Below, one piece after another: positions 26,557 to 35,008 of a stretch of 52,444 nucleotides of DNA. The DNA lies in NCBI GenBank assembly GCA_017620455.1, contig JAFZQK010000074.1:1-52444 (forward strand), given 5' to 3'. Within the stretch, counting starts at the first letter, position 1. Every line of letters begins with the position of its first letter. Both the position numbers and the translations under genes were made by a program. The stretch comes from Clostridia bacterium (GTDB lineage Bacteria; Bacillota_A; Clostridia; Christensenellales; Aristaeellaceae). The notes beneath the pieces are model-generated. The model saw only the letters and a program-made list of their open reading frames with translations. It was not told where the DNA came from and made no database searches.

Positions 26557-27453
26557 TTACGCCTTTCCTTTGCGCAGCATCGGGACCTGCACGATGACGA
26601 TGGCGGCCAGCATGATCCCGCAGCCGGCCAGCTCGCGTCCGGTCATCCGTTCGTTCAGGAGCAGCGCCCCGGCGATCACCGCAAACACCGCCTCCAGGCT
26701 CATCAGCAGCGAAGCCACCGTGGGGTCCGTATATTTCTGCGCCACGAGCTGCAGCGTGTATCCGATCCCGCCGGACACGACGCCGCAATACAGGATCGGG
26801 ACGAGGGCGGAGGAGAGCTGATCCCAGCCCGGGGATTCCGTGAGGAACGCCGCGGCCCATGCGATCAGGGCTGCGGTCAGGAACTGCACAAAAGAGATGC
26901 GCACCGGGTCGCCCCGGCTGGCAAAATGATCGCAGCAAAGGATATGCCCGCTGAACAGCACGGCGCAGACGCAAAGCAGCGCGTCGCCCGAGGCCAGCGC
27001 AATGCGCTCCTTTACGCACAGCAGATACATCCCGGCCACGCCCAGCAGAACGGCGAGCCATACGGGCCAGGGATTGCGCCTGCCGAAGAAAACAAAGCCG
27101 ATCACCGGCACCAGAAGGATGTACAGGGCGGTAATGAACCCCGCTTTCCCGGCGGAGGTGGAAACGATGCCCATTTGCTGGAAAATGCTGGCGAGGGCGA
27201 GGAACGCGCCGCACATCGCGCCGCCTGCCAGGGTGCTGTGGGCGCGCTTTTTCGCTTCGTCCGTCCGGGCTGGGGCTCTCTTCCGCAGGCAGGAAACGCC
27301 GCCCACCGCGGCGGCGGCCAGCGTCATCCTCGACGCGGTAAACGTCATCGGCCCGATATGGTCCATGCCCACGCGCTGAAAGGCGAAGGCCGTTCCCCAG
27401 ATCATGGCTGTGAGAAGCAGCAAAAAGCTGCCGATCCACTGTTTTTTCTTCAT
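26557..27453 (-). CDS. EamA/DMT-family transporter
   Basis: A drug/metabolite-type transporter of 298 residues with ten predicted membrane helices in two EamA halves. The first half opens SFLLLLTAMIWGTAFAFQRVG and the second around VWLAVLLGVAGMYLL. The start was set at ATG 27453, with AGGGG six bases upstream and the normal family length; a GTG at 27540 that overlaps the HD-GYP stop has no clear ribosome site. The substrate is unknown. It is the last gene of a probable four-gene minus-strand unit. Confidence 0.85.
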   Translation of the reverse strand: MKKKQWIGSFLLLLTAMIWGTAFAFQRVGMDHIGPMTFTASRMTLAAAAVGGVSCLRKRAPARTDEAKKRAHSTLAGGAMCGAFLALASIFQQMGIVSTSAGKAGFITALYILLVPVIGFVFFGRRNPWPVWLAVLLGVAGMYLLCVKERIALASGDALLCVCAVLFSGHILCCDHFASRGDPVRISFVQFLTAALIAWAAAFLTESPGWDQLSSALVPILYCGVVSGGIGYTLQLVAQKYTDPTVASLLMSLEAVFAVIAGALLLNERMTGRELAGCGIMLAAIVIVQVPMLRKGKA

Positions 27454-27536
27454 AGATGCCCCTGCCTGTGCTTTGATGCCGTCCGCGTTTCCGGCGGCTG
27501 TACGCTTGCCGTCCACGGCCTGCCTGCCGTTGCTTT

Positions 27537-29255
27537 TCACGTTTCCGGCAGCGCTTTGTAGTACTCCTCCAGCCGCAGCCGGGCTTTTTCGTAGACGGAG
27601 CGCAGCCCGGGATCGAACTGGGTGCCCATGCCCTCCAGGATGATCCGGTTGGCTCGCTCAAAATCGAAGGCTTCCTTATAAACGCGGCGGCTGACCAGGG
27701 CGTCGTATACGTCGGCCACGGCCATGATCCTGGCCTCGATGGGGATCCGCTCCCCGGAAAGGCCGTCCGGGTAGCCGGAGCCGTCCCAGCGCTCATGGTG
27801 GTAATGAGCCACGTTCTCCGCCACGGCCTTGAAGGAACGGTCGTCCGTGTGCAGAAGGATCTCGTGGATCACGCGGGCCCCCTCCGCCGCGTGGCGCTTC
27901 ATTTTTGCGTATTCCTCGTCCGTGAATTTTCCGGGCTTCCGCAGCACGGCGTCGTCCACGGCGATCTTTCCCAGATCGTGCATGGGCGCGGCCTTCACCA
28001 CGTCCCGGCAGAATTCCGGGGACAGGGGGAGGGCGCCTTCCCTGACGATCTCGTCGATCAGGATGCGCACGCCCTCGCTGGTGCGCTTGATGTGGCCGCC
28101 GGTGGAATTGTCCCGGCTCTCCACCATCATGGCCAGGCTCATGATCAGGTTGTCGTGCATCTCCACGATGTGGCGGGTCTTCGCCTCCACCTGCTGCTGC
28201 AGGCTTTCGTTGTAGGTGTCCAGCAGCCGGATGTATTTTTTGTTGGCGGTGTCGTCCGTAAAGGTGACGATGTACCCCCGCCGATGGATGCCGTCGTACA
28301 GGTAATTGACGTTCACGTTATAGATTCTTTCATCCCCGTCATCGCCGCTTTCCCCGGGCACGGTGTAGACGAAGGCGCTGTTTTCCGGATCCTGGCGGAA
28401 GCTGTCCAGAAAATGGCGGATCTTGCGCTGGGTGGGCTTGTAGCCGAAGGGCTCGTCCACCGCCAGGGCCGCCAGCCCCGGCACCAGCTGTTTGGCCACG
28501 TGGTTGCTGCCCAGATACCGGTATCTGTAATCGAAGGACACGTAGCCGATCCCCCGGTCCTTCACCATGGAATCGATCACCGTGTCGCTCACGTCGTAAA
28601 GGTTCACCCGATGGGCGATGAGCAGAAAGGTCAGCTCCGCCAGCACATAGCCCAGCGGCACGAAATCCACGGTCTGGATGATCCGCCTGCCCACGAAGAA
28701 GCTCAGCATGCAGATCACATCCGGCAGGATCAGCAGGTACAGGATCGTCCGGGGCACCTGCTTTTTCCGGTGCAGGGAATAGCCGATGGCCGCGATCCCC
28801 ACCGCAAAGAACAGGAGGATCACCGCGTAGAAGGCGCCGTGCATGGGCCCGTACTGCCGGGCAAGCACCGGCGTGCCCAGCGACGCGTCATACGATATAT
28901 CCCGGTAGAACAAATCCATCCGCCCGGTGGTCAGCACGGAAAAAAACAGGCAGACGCACACAAGGTACAGCGCCGTGCGCAGCCATTTGGGAAGGCCGAT
29001 CCGGCAAAGATTGAAAATGCTCAGCAGGATGAACAGCTGCAGGAAGCAGCCGCCGATATAAATGACCTGCACCGCCCGGACCAGCCCCTCCAGGCTTTCC
29101 GACAGCCCCTGCAGCACATAGCCCAGGCAGGCCACCGGCACCAGGGTAAAGATCATGGTGAAATTGACGTCGTAGTGCTTGTGCCACACATAGATGTAAA
29201 CCGCGGTGCATAAAAGAGAGGACACGAACATGCCGCCGTAAAAGATCTGGATCAA
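27537..29255 (-). CDS. Membrane HD-GYP phosphodiesterase with 7TM and PAS-like sensor
   Basis: A protein of 572 residues. Residues 1-225 form about seven membrane helices resembling the 7TM sensor found at the N-terminus of some histidine kinases. Residues about 230-350 look PAS-like, followed by a short coiled coil and an HD-GYP domain (about 370-550) with GGHIKRT, MHDLGKIAV and HHERWDGSGYPDGL motifs plus ARIMAVADVYDAL. The family hydrolyses cyclic di-GMP or related dinucleotides, and all metal-binding histidines and aspartates of the core motifs are visible. The start is TTG 29255, preceded nine bases upstream by ACGGAGGTG. It sits 45 bases after DUF4097, suggesting a shared envelope-response unit. 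Confidence 0.87.
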   Translation of the reverse strand: MIQIFYGGMFVSSLLCTAVYIYVWHKHYDVNFTMIFTLVPVACLGYVLQGLSESLEGLVRAVQVIYIGGCFLQLFILLSIFNLCRIGLPKWLRTALYLVCVCLFFSVLTTGRMDLFYRDISYDASLGTPVLARQYGPMHGAFYAVILLFFAVGIAAIGYSLHRKKQVPRTILYLLILPDVICMLSFFVGRRIIQTVDFVPLGYVLAELTFLLIAHRVNLYDVSDTVIDSMVKDRGIGYVSFDYRYRYLGSNHVAKQLVPGLAALAVDEPFGYKPTQRKIRHFLDSFRQDPENSAFVYTVPGESGDDGDERIYNVNVNYLYDGIHRRGYIVTFTDDTANKKYIRLLDTYNESLQQQVEAKTRHIVEMHDNLIMSLAMMVESRDNSTGGHIKRTSEGVRILIDEIVREGALPLSPEFCRDVVKAAPMHDLGKIAVDDAVLRKPGKFTDEEYAKMKRHAAEGARVIHEILLHTDDRSFKAVAENVAHYHHERWDGSGYPDGLSGERIPIEARIMAVADVYDALVSRRVYKEAFDFERANRIILEGMGTQFDPGLRSVYEKARLRLEEYYKALPET

Positions 29256-29300
29256 GCCGCTGCACCTCCGTTTCTCCTGGATTGCGGTCCTTTCATGCCC

Positions 29301-30212
29301 TTACTGGTTTTCTATGCCGATCCGGATCCCGCCGGTGCTGGTGGTGATCTCGCACCGGCCGCCGCTTCCGCCGCCGGGGACCTCCACCCGTCCGGTATCG
29401 GAATGGGCGGAAAACACTTTGCCCGAGCGCAGCGTGCCCGTCACGCTGCCCGTGCTGGTTTTTACCAGGATTGTTTCCGCGTCGCAGCTCTCGAACCGGA
29501 TGCCGCCGGTGCTGCGCCTCAGATCGAATTTTCCGGACGCGATCACGTTTTTCAGCGTGAGCCCGCCGGTGCTGCCGTCGGACAGGAGATTTTGACACGT
29601 TACGTTTTCCAGCACCGCCCCGCCCGTGCTCACGCGGACCTCCACATCCCCTCTGCACGCTACGTCCGCAATGCGGACGCCGCCCGTGCTGGTTTTGACG
29701 CGCACGGCGTCGGCGGACGCCGCCCGGCAGTCCACGCTGCCCGTGCTGAGCGTTACCTGGATGCTGTCAAAGGAAAAATCCGCGGGGATCGCCACGTCCC
29801 CTGTTTGGCCTTCCACGGAAAGCGCCCCATAGGCGTCGCGGGGCAGGTATACGGTCACGGAGGGGCCGGACGTTAGGAAGCTGAAATCCACGAAGAACCA
29901 TGCGCGCCGGGCCGTGCTTTCCACGGTCAGGGTATCGTTTTCCACCCGGACGGCATGGGGCTCCTTTTCATCCTCCCGGCAGACTACCCTGCATGCCCCG
30001 TCCTCCGACGGAGCGAAAACGATTTTTTCCCGGTCGCCGCGAAGGAGGATATGCTGAAAATCTCCGCTCACCGCGTAGGTATTGGTTTTATATTCGACCA
30101 TGCCGAGCCTGCTGAAATCAAAGCCCGCGGACGCCAGCGCCGCGCCGCAGACCAGCGCGCCCGCCGCCAGCAGCACCGCCGCGACGATCAATCCGCGTTT
30201 TCTTCCGCGCAT
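29301..30212 (-). CDS. DUF4097 family beta-strand repeat protein
   Basis: A protein of 303 residues with an N-terminal signal or membrane anchor (residues 7-28) followed by a beta-helix-like DUF4097 region. Short repeats of the form STG.v.....a.....v run from about residue 145 to the end (LSTGSV, TSTGGV, VSTGGA, GSTGGL, RSTGGI, TSTGSV, TSTGGI). Such proteins usually accompany DUF1700 membrane proteins and face the cell exterior; the biochemical role is unknown. AAAGGAGGGG precedes the ATG, which lies three bases after the DUF1700 stop. Confidence 0.85.
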   Translation of the reverse strand: MRGRKRGLIVAAVLLAAGALVCGAALASAGFDFSRLGMVEYKTNTYAVSGDFQHILLRGDREKIVFAPSEDGACRVVCREDEKEPHAVRVENDTLTVESTARRAWFFVDFSFLTSGPSVTVYLPRDAYGALSVEGQTGDVAIPADFSFDSIQVTLSTGSVDCRAASADAVRVKTSTGGVRIADVACRGDVEVRVSTGGAVLENVTCQNLLSDGSTGGLTLKNVIASGKFDLRRSTGGIRFESCDAETILVKTSTGSVTGTLRSGKVFSAHSDTGRVEVPGGGSGGRCEITTSTGGIRIGIENQ

Positions 30213-30215
30213 GGC

Positions 30216-30809
30216 TCACCCCTCCTTTCCCACCAGCCGGGTCTTTACCGCCAGCAGCGCTTTCCCCGTCAGCTTCATAAGCCCGCCGGTGATCCCCCTG
30301 CAGGCGTAATACAGAAGGACCGCAAGCCCGGCGCACACGAGGCCCGCCCCTGCGGAAAACAGCGCGCCCGCCGTGTTTCCCGCCTGCAGGTATGGGATCG
30401 CGCTGATCAGGCAGGCGATCGCCGCCGCAAAAAGGCTCAGCGCCCCCGCCCAGAGGCAGAGTACCCCCGCCCAGATCACCGCATAGGCCGCCAGCAGCAC
30501 CGCCGCCGCCGCGATCAGAAGCGGGAGCCACAGGGGCGCGCCGAGGAGCAGGGCGATCTTCCCGCCCGTCAGCCCCTTTTTCCGCTTCATCTTGTTTTCC
30601 ACCAGCTTCGTCAGGGGGATTTCGGCCATGATCCGATCCACGATGCCGTCCACCGGCCCCGCTTCCGCCACGGCTTCTTCCTCCGAAGCGCCGCGGGCCA
30701 TGCGGTCGTCGATCATTTCGCCAAAGAAGGCGATCCTCTCCTCCAATTCGTCCTGCGGCAGCCCGGACAGCTTTTTCCTCAGCTCCGCCAGAAACGCATC
30801 CTTGTTCAC
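30216..30809 (-). CDS. DUF1700 family membrane protein
   Basis: A protein of 197 residues. The first 85 are an amphipathic, acidic helical domain typical of DUF1700 (KDAFLAELRKKLSGLPQDELEERIAFFGEMIDD in outline), followed by about four membrane helices. The GTG start at 30809 has GGGAGG nine bases upstream; a longer frame upstream lacks a site. In many Firmicutes a PadR-type regulator gene precedes the DUF1700-DUF4097 pair; none is present here. Function unknown; likely an envelope-stress module. Confidence 0.82.
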   Translation of the reverse strand: MNKDAFLAELRKKLSGLPQDELEERIAFFGEMIDDRMARGASEEEAVAEAGPVDGIVDRIMAEIPLTKLVENKMKRKKGLTGGKIALLLGAPLWLPLLIAAAAVLLAAYAVIWAGVLCLWAGALSLFAAAIACLISAIPYLQAGNTAGALFSAGAGLVCAGLAVLLYYACRGITGGLMKLTGKALLAVKTRLVGKEG

Positions 30810-30866
30810 GGCAGTCGTCCTCCCTTGCGGTCCAAGCGGCATTCCCGCTTTTCCTGACCCATCCCC

Positions 30867-30896
30867 AGTATACTACAAATCTCCCGCCGGAGACAA
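30867..30896 (-). promoter_or_regulatory. Promoter of the DUF1700-DUF4097-HD-GYP-EamA unit
   Basis: On the minus strand TTGTCT, an 18-base spacer and TATACT, about 55 bases before the GTG start of the DUF1700 gene. Confidence 0.55.
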
Positions 30897-30923
30897 ACAA
30901 ATTCTCGTTTATACTTCAAAAGA

Positions 30924-30949
30924 CCCCTGAAAACCTGTGATTTCAGGGG
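30924..30949 (-). terminator. Intrinsic terminator after the CDF exporter gene
   Basis: A 9-bp stem CCCCTGAAA/TTTCAGGGG with an 8-base loop lies 20 bases after the CDF stop codon and is followed on the minus strand by TCTTTTG. A T-rich tract also follows on the plus strand. Confidence 0.75.
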
Positions 30950-30968
30950 CCTTTGTTTTCCGGCCTGC

Positions 30969-31844
30969 TTACCGCTCCTGGGCCGGGTTCACGTGGATCA
31001 TGATGTGCTTCACTTTGGAAAACTGCCGCTCGATATCGTTGTGAACGCCTTCGGCGATGTCGTGGGCGGCCGTCAGGGTCATTTCCCCGTCCACGGAAAT
31101 TTCCATTTCCACGTACATTTTGCTGCCGAATTTCCGGGTCAGAAGCCGGTCGATGCCCTTTACCCCCGGATGGGCCAGGGCGCAGGCGCGCAGGGCAGCT
31201 TCCGTTTCTTCGTCCGCGCTTTCGTCCACCATTTTGTTCACGGCGTCTCGGAAAATCTCATAGGCGGCCTTGGCGATGAACAGGCAGATCACCAGGCTGG
31301 CGATGGGGTCCAGGATGGGCAAGCCCAGCCGCGCCCCGCCGATGCCGATGAGCGCGCCCACGGAGCTGAGCGCGTCGGACCGGTGGTGCCAAGCGTCGGC
31401 CATCAGGGCGTCGGAGTCGATCTGTTTGGCGGCCTTCCGGGTGTAGCGGTACATGCCCTCCTTCACCCCGATGGAGAGCACCGCGGCGATCAGCGCCAGG
31501 ATGCCGGGGGCCTGCAATTCCTCCGGGCGGAGGATCTTCTCCACGCCCTGATAGCCGATCATCAGCCCCGTGGCCAGCAGCACCCCCGCCAGCACGATGG
31601 CCGCCACGCATTCCATCCGCTCATGGCCGTAGGGGTGCTCCCTGTCCGATTCCTTGCCGGAGAGATGCACGCCGATCATGACGATGAAGGTGCTGAACAC
31701 ATCCGAAATGGAGTGCACGGCGTCGGACACCATGGCCCCGGACCGGGCCAGCAGCCCCGCCAGCAGCTTCACCGCCGACAGGGCGGCGTTCAGGTAAATG
31801 GAGATCCGCGAAACGCGGAAGGCGATTCTGGATGAGTTTTCCAT
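30969..31844 (-). CDS. Cation diffusion facilitator (CDF) metal exporter
   Basis: A CDF-family proton/metal antiporter of 291 residues with six membrane helices and a cytoplasmic C-terminal domain. The metal-site signatures are SDAVHSISD in helix 2 (near residue 40) and DAWHHRSDAL in helix 5 (near residue 150), with HPYGHER in the loop between. The C-terminal part (HPGVKGIDRLLTRKFGSKMYVEMEISVDG onward) is the usual dimeric domain. AAGGAG precedes the ATG. The leader carries a NiCo-type riboswitch with an overlapping terminator, so export of cobalt and/or nickel, induced by those metals, is the best prediction. Confidence 0.9.
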   Translation of the reverse strand: MENSSRIAFRVSRISIYLNAALSAVKLLAGLLARSGAMVSDAVHSISDVFSTFIVMIGVHLSGKESDREHPYGHERMECVAAIVLAGVLLATGLMIGYQGVEKILRPEELQAPGILALIAAVLSIGVKEGMYRYTRKAAKQIDSDALMADAWHHRSDALSSVGALIGIGGARLGLPILDPIASLVICLFIAKAAYEIFRDAVNKMVDESADEETEAALRACALAHPGVKGIDRLLTRKFGSKMYVEMEISVDGEMTLTAAHDIAEGVHNDIERQFSKVKHIMIHVNPAQER

Positions 31845-31870
31845 GGGGGTATCCGCTCCTTCCTGCCCCG

Positions 31871-31970
31871 AAAAACAAAAACGGGAACAAGCGCGTCGTG
31901 CATGCCTGTCCCGCAGAAATATGGATCTGCTGCCGCGCGTGCGGCCCGGCTCCCATGGGCCTGATCAATT
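31871..31970 (-). promoter_or_regulatory. NiCo (czcD-type) riboswitch with overlapping terminator
   Basis: Read on the minus strand, the leader has CAGGC, a short stem CCC.AUG.GGG, AGCCGGGC, stem CCGC/GCGG with loop ACGC, CAGCAGA/UCUGC with an 8-base loop, then GGGACAG (31912-31906). These blocks and their order match the conserved core of NiCo riboswitches as I remember it. CGGGACAGGC (31913-31904) can instead pair with GCUUGUUCCCG (to 31882) with one bulged U, followed by TTTTTGTTTTT (31881-31871): a strong terminator that uses the GGGACAG segment, so aptamer folding and termination exclude each other. Metal binding should allow read-through into the CDF gene. The P1 helix is not obvious. 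Confidence 0.8.
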
Positions 31971-31976
31971 AGGGAT

Positions 31977-32005
31977 ATTATAATGGATATTTCTGGTTTT
32001 TGCAA
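31977..32005 (-). promoter_or_regulatory. Promoter of the riboswitch-CDF transcript
   Basis: On the minus strand TTGCAA, a 17-base spacer and TATAAT (31982-31977). Transcription would begin near 31970, directly at the riboswitch. Confidence 0.65.
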
Positions 32006-32031
32006 GCTTCTTTCTTTCCGGCGTCCCGTCC

Positions 32032-32060
32032 TTGCGCATCCGGGGCGGAGGGCGTATAAT
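32032..32060 (+). promoter_or_regulatory. Promoter of the macrodomain gene cluster
   Basis: TTGCGC (32032-32037), a 17-base spacer and TATAAT (32055-32060), 38 bases before the ATG of the macrodomain gene. Confidence 0.65.
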
Positions 32061-32097
32061 AAATCCGTCATGTGAAAAACAGAAGGAGGCGGACGGC

Positions 32098-33168
32098 ATG
32101 CCTTTTGAGATCGTCCGGAACGATATCACCCGTATGCGGGTGGACGCCGTGGTGAACGCCGCCAATCCCACGCTGCTTGGCGGCGGCGGGGTGGACGGAG
32201 CCATTCACCGCGCCGCCGGGCCGCAGCTGCTGGCGGAATGCCGCACCCTGGGCGGCTGCGCAACCGGCCAGGCCAAGATCACCAAAGGGTACGATCTGCC
32301 CTGCCGGTACGTGATCCACACGGTGGGCCCCGTGTGGCACGGCGGGGGGAAGAACGAAAAGGAGCTGCTGGCCTCCTGCTACGCCGCGTCCCTGGCGCTG
32401 GCGGCGGAGCACGGATGCGAATCCGTGGCCTTCCCGCTGATTTCCGCCGGGGCCTACGGCTATCCCAAGGACGAGGCGCTGAAGGTCGCCACGGACGTTA
32501 TCCGGGATTTCCTCTTTACCCACGATATGACCGTGTACCTGGTGGTATTCGACCGCACGGCCTTCTCCATCAGCAAGAAGCTGTACGCCCACATCCAGGC
32601 GTTCATCGACGACGCATACGTCGCTCCCCGGTATGAGGAAGCCGAGCGGCGCAGAAGAGAAATCAACCTGATGGCGCCGTCCTATGGGGCGTCTGAGTCC
32701 ATAATGGCGCCGGCGGCGCGTCCGCCCCGGGAGAAAAAGGAAAAAGCCGTCCTCCCGGCGGACAGCGCGACGAAGGACGCAGGCCTGCCGGGGGCGTCCC
32801 TGGAGGATTATCTGGACCGGCTGGACGAGGGCTTCCGGGACATGCTGCTGCGCAAGATCGACGAAAGCGGCATGACGGACGCGGAATGCTACAAAAAAGC
32901 GAATGTGGACCGGAAGCTGTTCAATAAAATCAAGAATCAGCCCGAATACCGGCCCGGCAAAAGCACCGTGCTGGCCTTCGCGGTGGCGCTGCGTCTGCCG
33001 CTTCCGGAAACGGAGGATATGCTCCGCCGGGCCGGCTTTTCCCTTTCCCACAGCAGCAAGTTTGATCTGATCGTGGAATTCTTCATTTCCCGCGGGGAAT
33101 ACGACATTTATCAGATCAACGAGGCGCTTTTTTCCTTCGATCAGAAGCTGCTGGGATCTGTGATGTGA
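32098..33168 (+). CDS. Macrodomain protein with C-terminal helical (HTH-like) domain
   Basis: A protein of 356 residues. Residues 1-165 are a MacroD-type macrodomain with [24 protein letters not shown] near residue 15 and ISAGAYGYP near residue 118, the ADP-ribose-binding loops; enzymes of this type remove ADP-ribose from proteins or hydrolyse O-acetyl-ADP-ribose. A charged, low-complexity linker follows, then a helical domain (about 240-345) with [18 protein letters not shown] and [15 protein letters not shown], which looks helix-turn-helix-like and is often seen behind macrodomains in Clostridia. AAGGAGG precedes the ATG at 32098. It heads the cluster that ends with an ADP-ribosylglycohydrolase. 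Confidence 0.88.
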   Translation: MPFEIVRNDITRMRVDAVVNAANPTLLGGGGVDGAIHRAAGPQLLAECRTLGGCATGQAKITKGYDLPCRYVIHTVGPVWHGGGKNEKELLASCYAASLALAAEHGCESVAFPLISAGAYGYPKDEALKVATDVIRDFLFTHDMTVYLVVFDRTAFSISKKLYAHIQAFIDDAYVAPRYEEAERRRREINLMAPSYGASESIMAPAARPPREKKEKAVLPADSATKDAGLPGASLEDYLDRLDEGFRDMLLRKIDESGMTDAECYKKANVDRKLFNKIKNQPEYRPGKSTVLAFAVALRLPLPETEDMLRRAGFSLSHSSKFDLIVEFFISRGEYDIYQINEALFSFDQKLLGSVM

Positions 33169-33177
33169 GGAGGTCAT

Positions 33178-33615
33178 ATGCTCAGTCGGGATGTGAAAAC
33201 TGCCCAGGAATGGGCTGAAAGGCTGCATCAGGGGCAGGCGGACAAGTCCGGAAAACCGTATATCAGGCATCCGGCCCGCGTTGCAGGACGGCTGCAAACG
33301 CCGGAAGCGCAGGTAGTAGGCTGGCTGCACGATACGGTGGAAGATACCGGGCTCTCCCTGTCGGAGGTTGAAAAAGAATTTGGGATCGAAACCGCCAAAG
33401 CGGTTGATGCTGTCAGCAGGAAAGATGGCGAAGATTGGGATGCTTATTTGCTTCGCGTCAAAAAGAATCCCATTGCACGGCAGGTAAAGATCAGCGATCT
33501 GATTGACAACAGCAATCTTTCCAGATTGGATCATATAACGATAAAAGACGTGCTGCGTCAGGCCAAATATAATCGAGCTTTACAGTTATTGCTTTCAGAA
33601 AATAAGCTCGACTGA
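33178..33615 (+). CDS. Small HD-domain hydrolase (Mesh1/SpoT-hydrolase-like)
   Basis: A stand-alone HD protein of 145 residues: KPYIRHPARVA, then GWLHDTVEDTG near residue 50 (the HD metal site plus the ED pair seen in (p)ppGpp hydrolases), and KISDLIDN near residue 105. Small proteins of this kind hydrolyse (p)ppGpp and, for Mesh1, NADPH. At 145 residues it is shorter than typical Mesh1. GAGGAGG lies between the macrodomain stop and this ATG, only nine bases apart, so co-translation is likely. Confidence 0.8.
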   Translation: MLSRDVKTAQEWAERLHQGQADKSGKPYIRHPARVAGRLQTPEAQVVGWLHDTVEDTGLSLSEVEKEFGIETAKAVDAVSRKDGEDWDAYLLRVKKNPIARQVKISDLIDNSNLSRLDHITIKDVLRQAKYNRALQLLLSENKLD

Positions 33616-33643
33616 ACATCTACTTATATTCGATATTGAGTGC

Positions 33644-33673
33644 TTGAAATAAATGATATTTTGCAAGTATGAT
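33644..33673 (+). promoter_or_regulatory. Possible promoter of the HTH/AAA/CYTH gene
   Basis: TTGAAA, an 18-base spacer and TATGAT in an AT-rich 77-base gap. The predicted start would leave almost no leader ahead of the GGAGG at 33681, so read-through from upstream is an alternative. Confidence 0.35.
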
Positions 33674-33692
33674 AATGCCAGGAGGTGGGACA

Positions 33693-34994
33693 ATGCAGGA
33701 TTTTTCTTTCGGGAATCGGCTTTACGAGCTGAGGAAAAAGGCAGGGCTGTCTCAAACGGAGCTTGGAAAAATGCTGCATGTGACGAACAAAGCGGTGTCC
33801 AAATGGGAGAATGGGAAAGCAAAGCCGACGCTGGATATGGTGCGTGAACTGGCGGATATCCTCAATGTTTCGGTGAACGAGCTGCTGGAGGTTCCCGACG
33901 AAAAAAAGCAGGTCACGAAAATCGTCATCACCGGCGGTCCCTGCGCAGGAAAAACCACGGCAATGAGCTGGATTCAAAACGCTTTTACAAAGAAGGGGTA
34001 TGCCGTGCTGTTCGTGGACAAAACAGCCACCCAGCTTATTTCCGGCGGCGCTGCTCCCTGGCTTTCCACATCTGGACGCGCTTTTCAGCGGTGGCTGCTG
34101 CAATTGCAGCTTGACAAGGAAAGAGCGTTCACGGAAATTGGAAAAACGCTGAAAAACAAGAAAATCCTCATCGTATGTGACCGGGGCGCGCTGGACAACC
34201 GGGCATACATGTCCGACGCGGACTTCCGTTATGTATTGAAGGCATTGAACACAAACGAGGTAACGCTGCGGGATCAATACGACGCGGTATTCCACTTGGT
34301 GACAGCCGCCAAAGGCGCGGAGAGGTATTATACCTTAGCCAATAACGCCGCACGCACCGAATCGCCGGAACAGGCGGCCGCGCTGGACGATAAAATGATT
34401 GCCGCCTGGACGGGGCATCCGCATTTCAGAATAATCGATAATACCACGGAATTTGATGCGAAAATGCGCCGGTTGATCGGGGAAATCGCTTCCTTCCTGG
34501 GCGAGCCGGAGCCCATGGAAATCGAACGGAAATATCTGATCGCCTATCCGAACCTGAATGCGCTTGAAAAACTTCCGAACTGCCAGAAGGTGGATATCGT
34601 GCAGATTTACCTGCAAAATGACGGCAGCGCGGAGGAAATCCGCATCCGTCAGCGCGGTCAGGATGGGAATTACATTTACTTCAAAACGCGGAAACGCAAG
34701 GTGAGCGATGGAAAGCGGGTCGAAATCGAGGAGAGGCTGACCCAGGAAGAATACCTTTCGTTGATTCCCCTGGCAGATCCGGCTTGCAGGCCCATCCGCA
34801 AGCAGCGTTATTGCCTGAGCGAAAACGGGCTGTATTACGAGATCGACATCTATCCGGAATGGCGGGACAAGGCTATCATGGAAGTGGAACTGCGCAGCGA
34901 AAAGCAGGAGATCGTCTTTCCGGACTGCGTGAAAGTGATCCGGGACGTTACCGATGACGAAGCGTTTTCCAATCATTCCTTGGCAAAGATTTGA
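33693..34994 (+). CDS. HTH (XRE) - AAA_28-type ATPase - CYTH fusion protein
   Basis: A protein of 433 residues with three domains. Residues 1-65 are an XRE helix-turn-helix (GLSQTELGKMLHVTNKAVSKWENGKAKP). Residues about 75-270 are a P-loop domain of the AAA_28/NadR-kinase type, with VITGGPCAGKTTAMSW as Walker A and ILIVCDRGALDNRAYM near 160. Residues about 275-433 are a CYTH triphosphate-tunnel domain beginning MEIERKYLI (the ExExK motif), with RIRQRG, FKTRKRK and MEVELRS strands. NadR also joins HTH and a kinase of this fold, but the CYTH partner is different. The start at ATG 33693 has GGAGG eight bases upstream. A phosphorylating or triphosphate-handling, self-regulating enzyme linked to the following transporter is inferred. 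Confidence 0.85.
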   Translation: MQDFSFGNRLYELRKKAGLSQTELGKMLHVTNKAVSKWENGKAKPTLDMVRELADILNVSVNELLEVPDEKKQVTKIVITGGPCAGKTTAMSWIQNAFTKKGYAVLFVDKTATQLISGGAAPWLSTSGRAFQRWLLQLQLDKERAFTEIGKTLKNKKILIVCDRGALDNRAYMSDADFRYVLKALNTNEVTLRDQYDAVFHLVTAAKGAERYYTLANNAARTESPEQAAALDDKMIAAWTGHPHFRIIDNTTEFDAKMRRLIGEIASFLGEPEPMEIERKYLIAYPNLNALEKLPNCQKVDIVQIYLQNDGSAEEIRIRQRGQDGNYIYFKTRKRKVSDGKRVEIEERLTQEEYLSLIPLADPACRPIRKQRYCLSENGLYYEIDIYPEWRDKAIMEVELRSEKQEIVFPDCVKVIRDVTDDEAFSNHSLAKI

Positions 34995-35008
34995 AAGGAA
35001 AGATAAGC

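Noticed and set aside
26390..27796. A 468-codon minus-strand frame across the EamA and HD-GYP genes
   Set aside because: It conflicts with two family-matched proteins and is Arg-rich without motifs.
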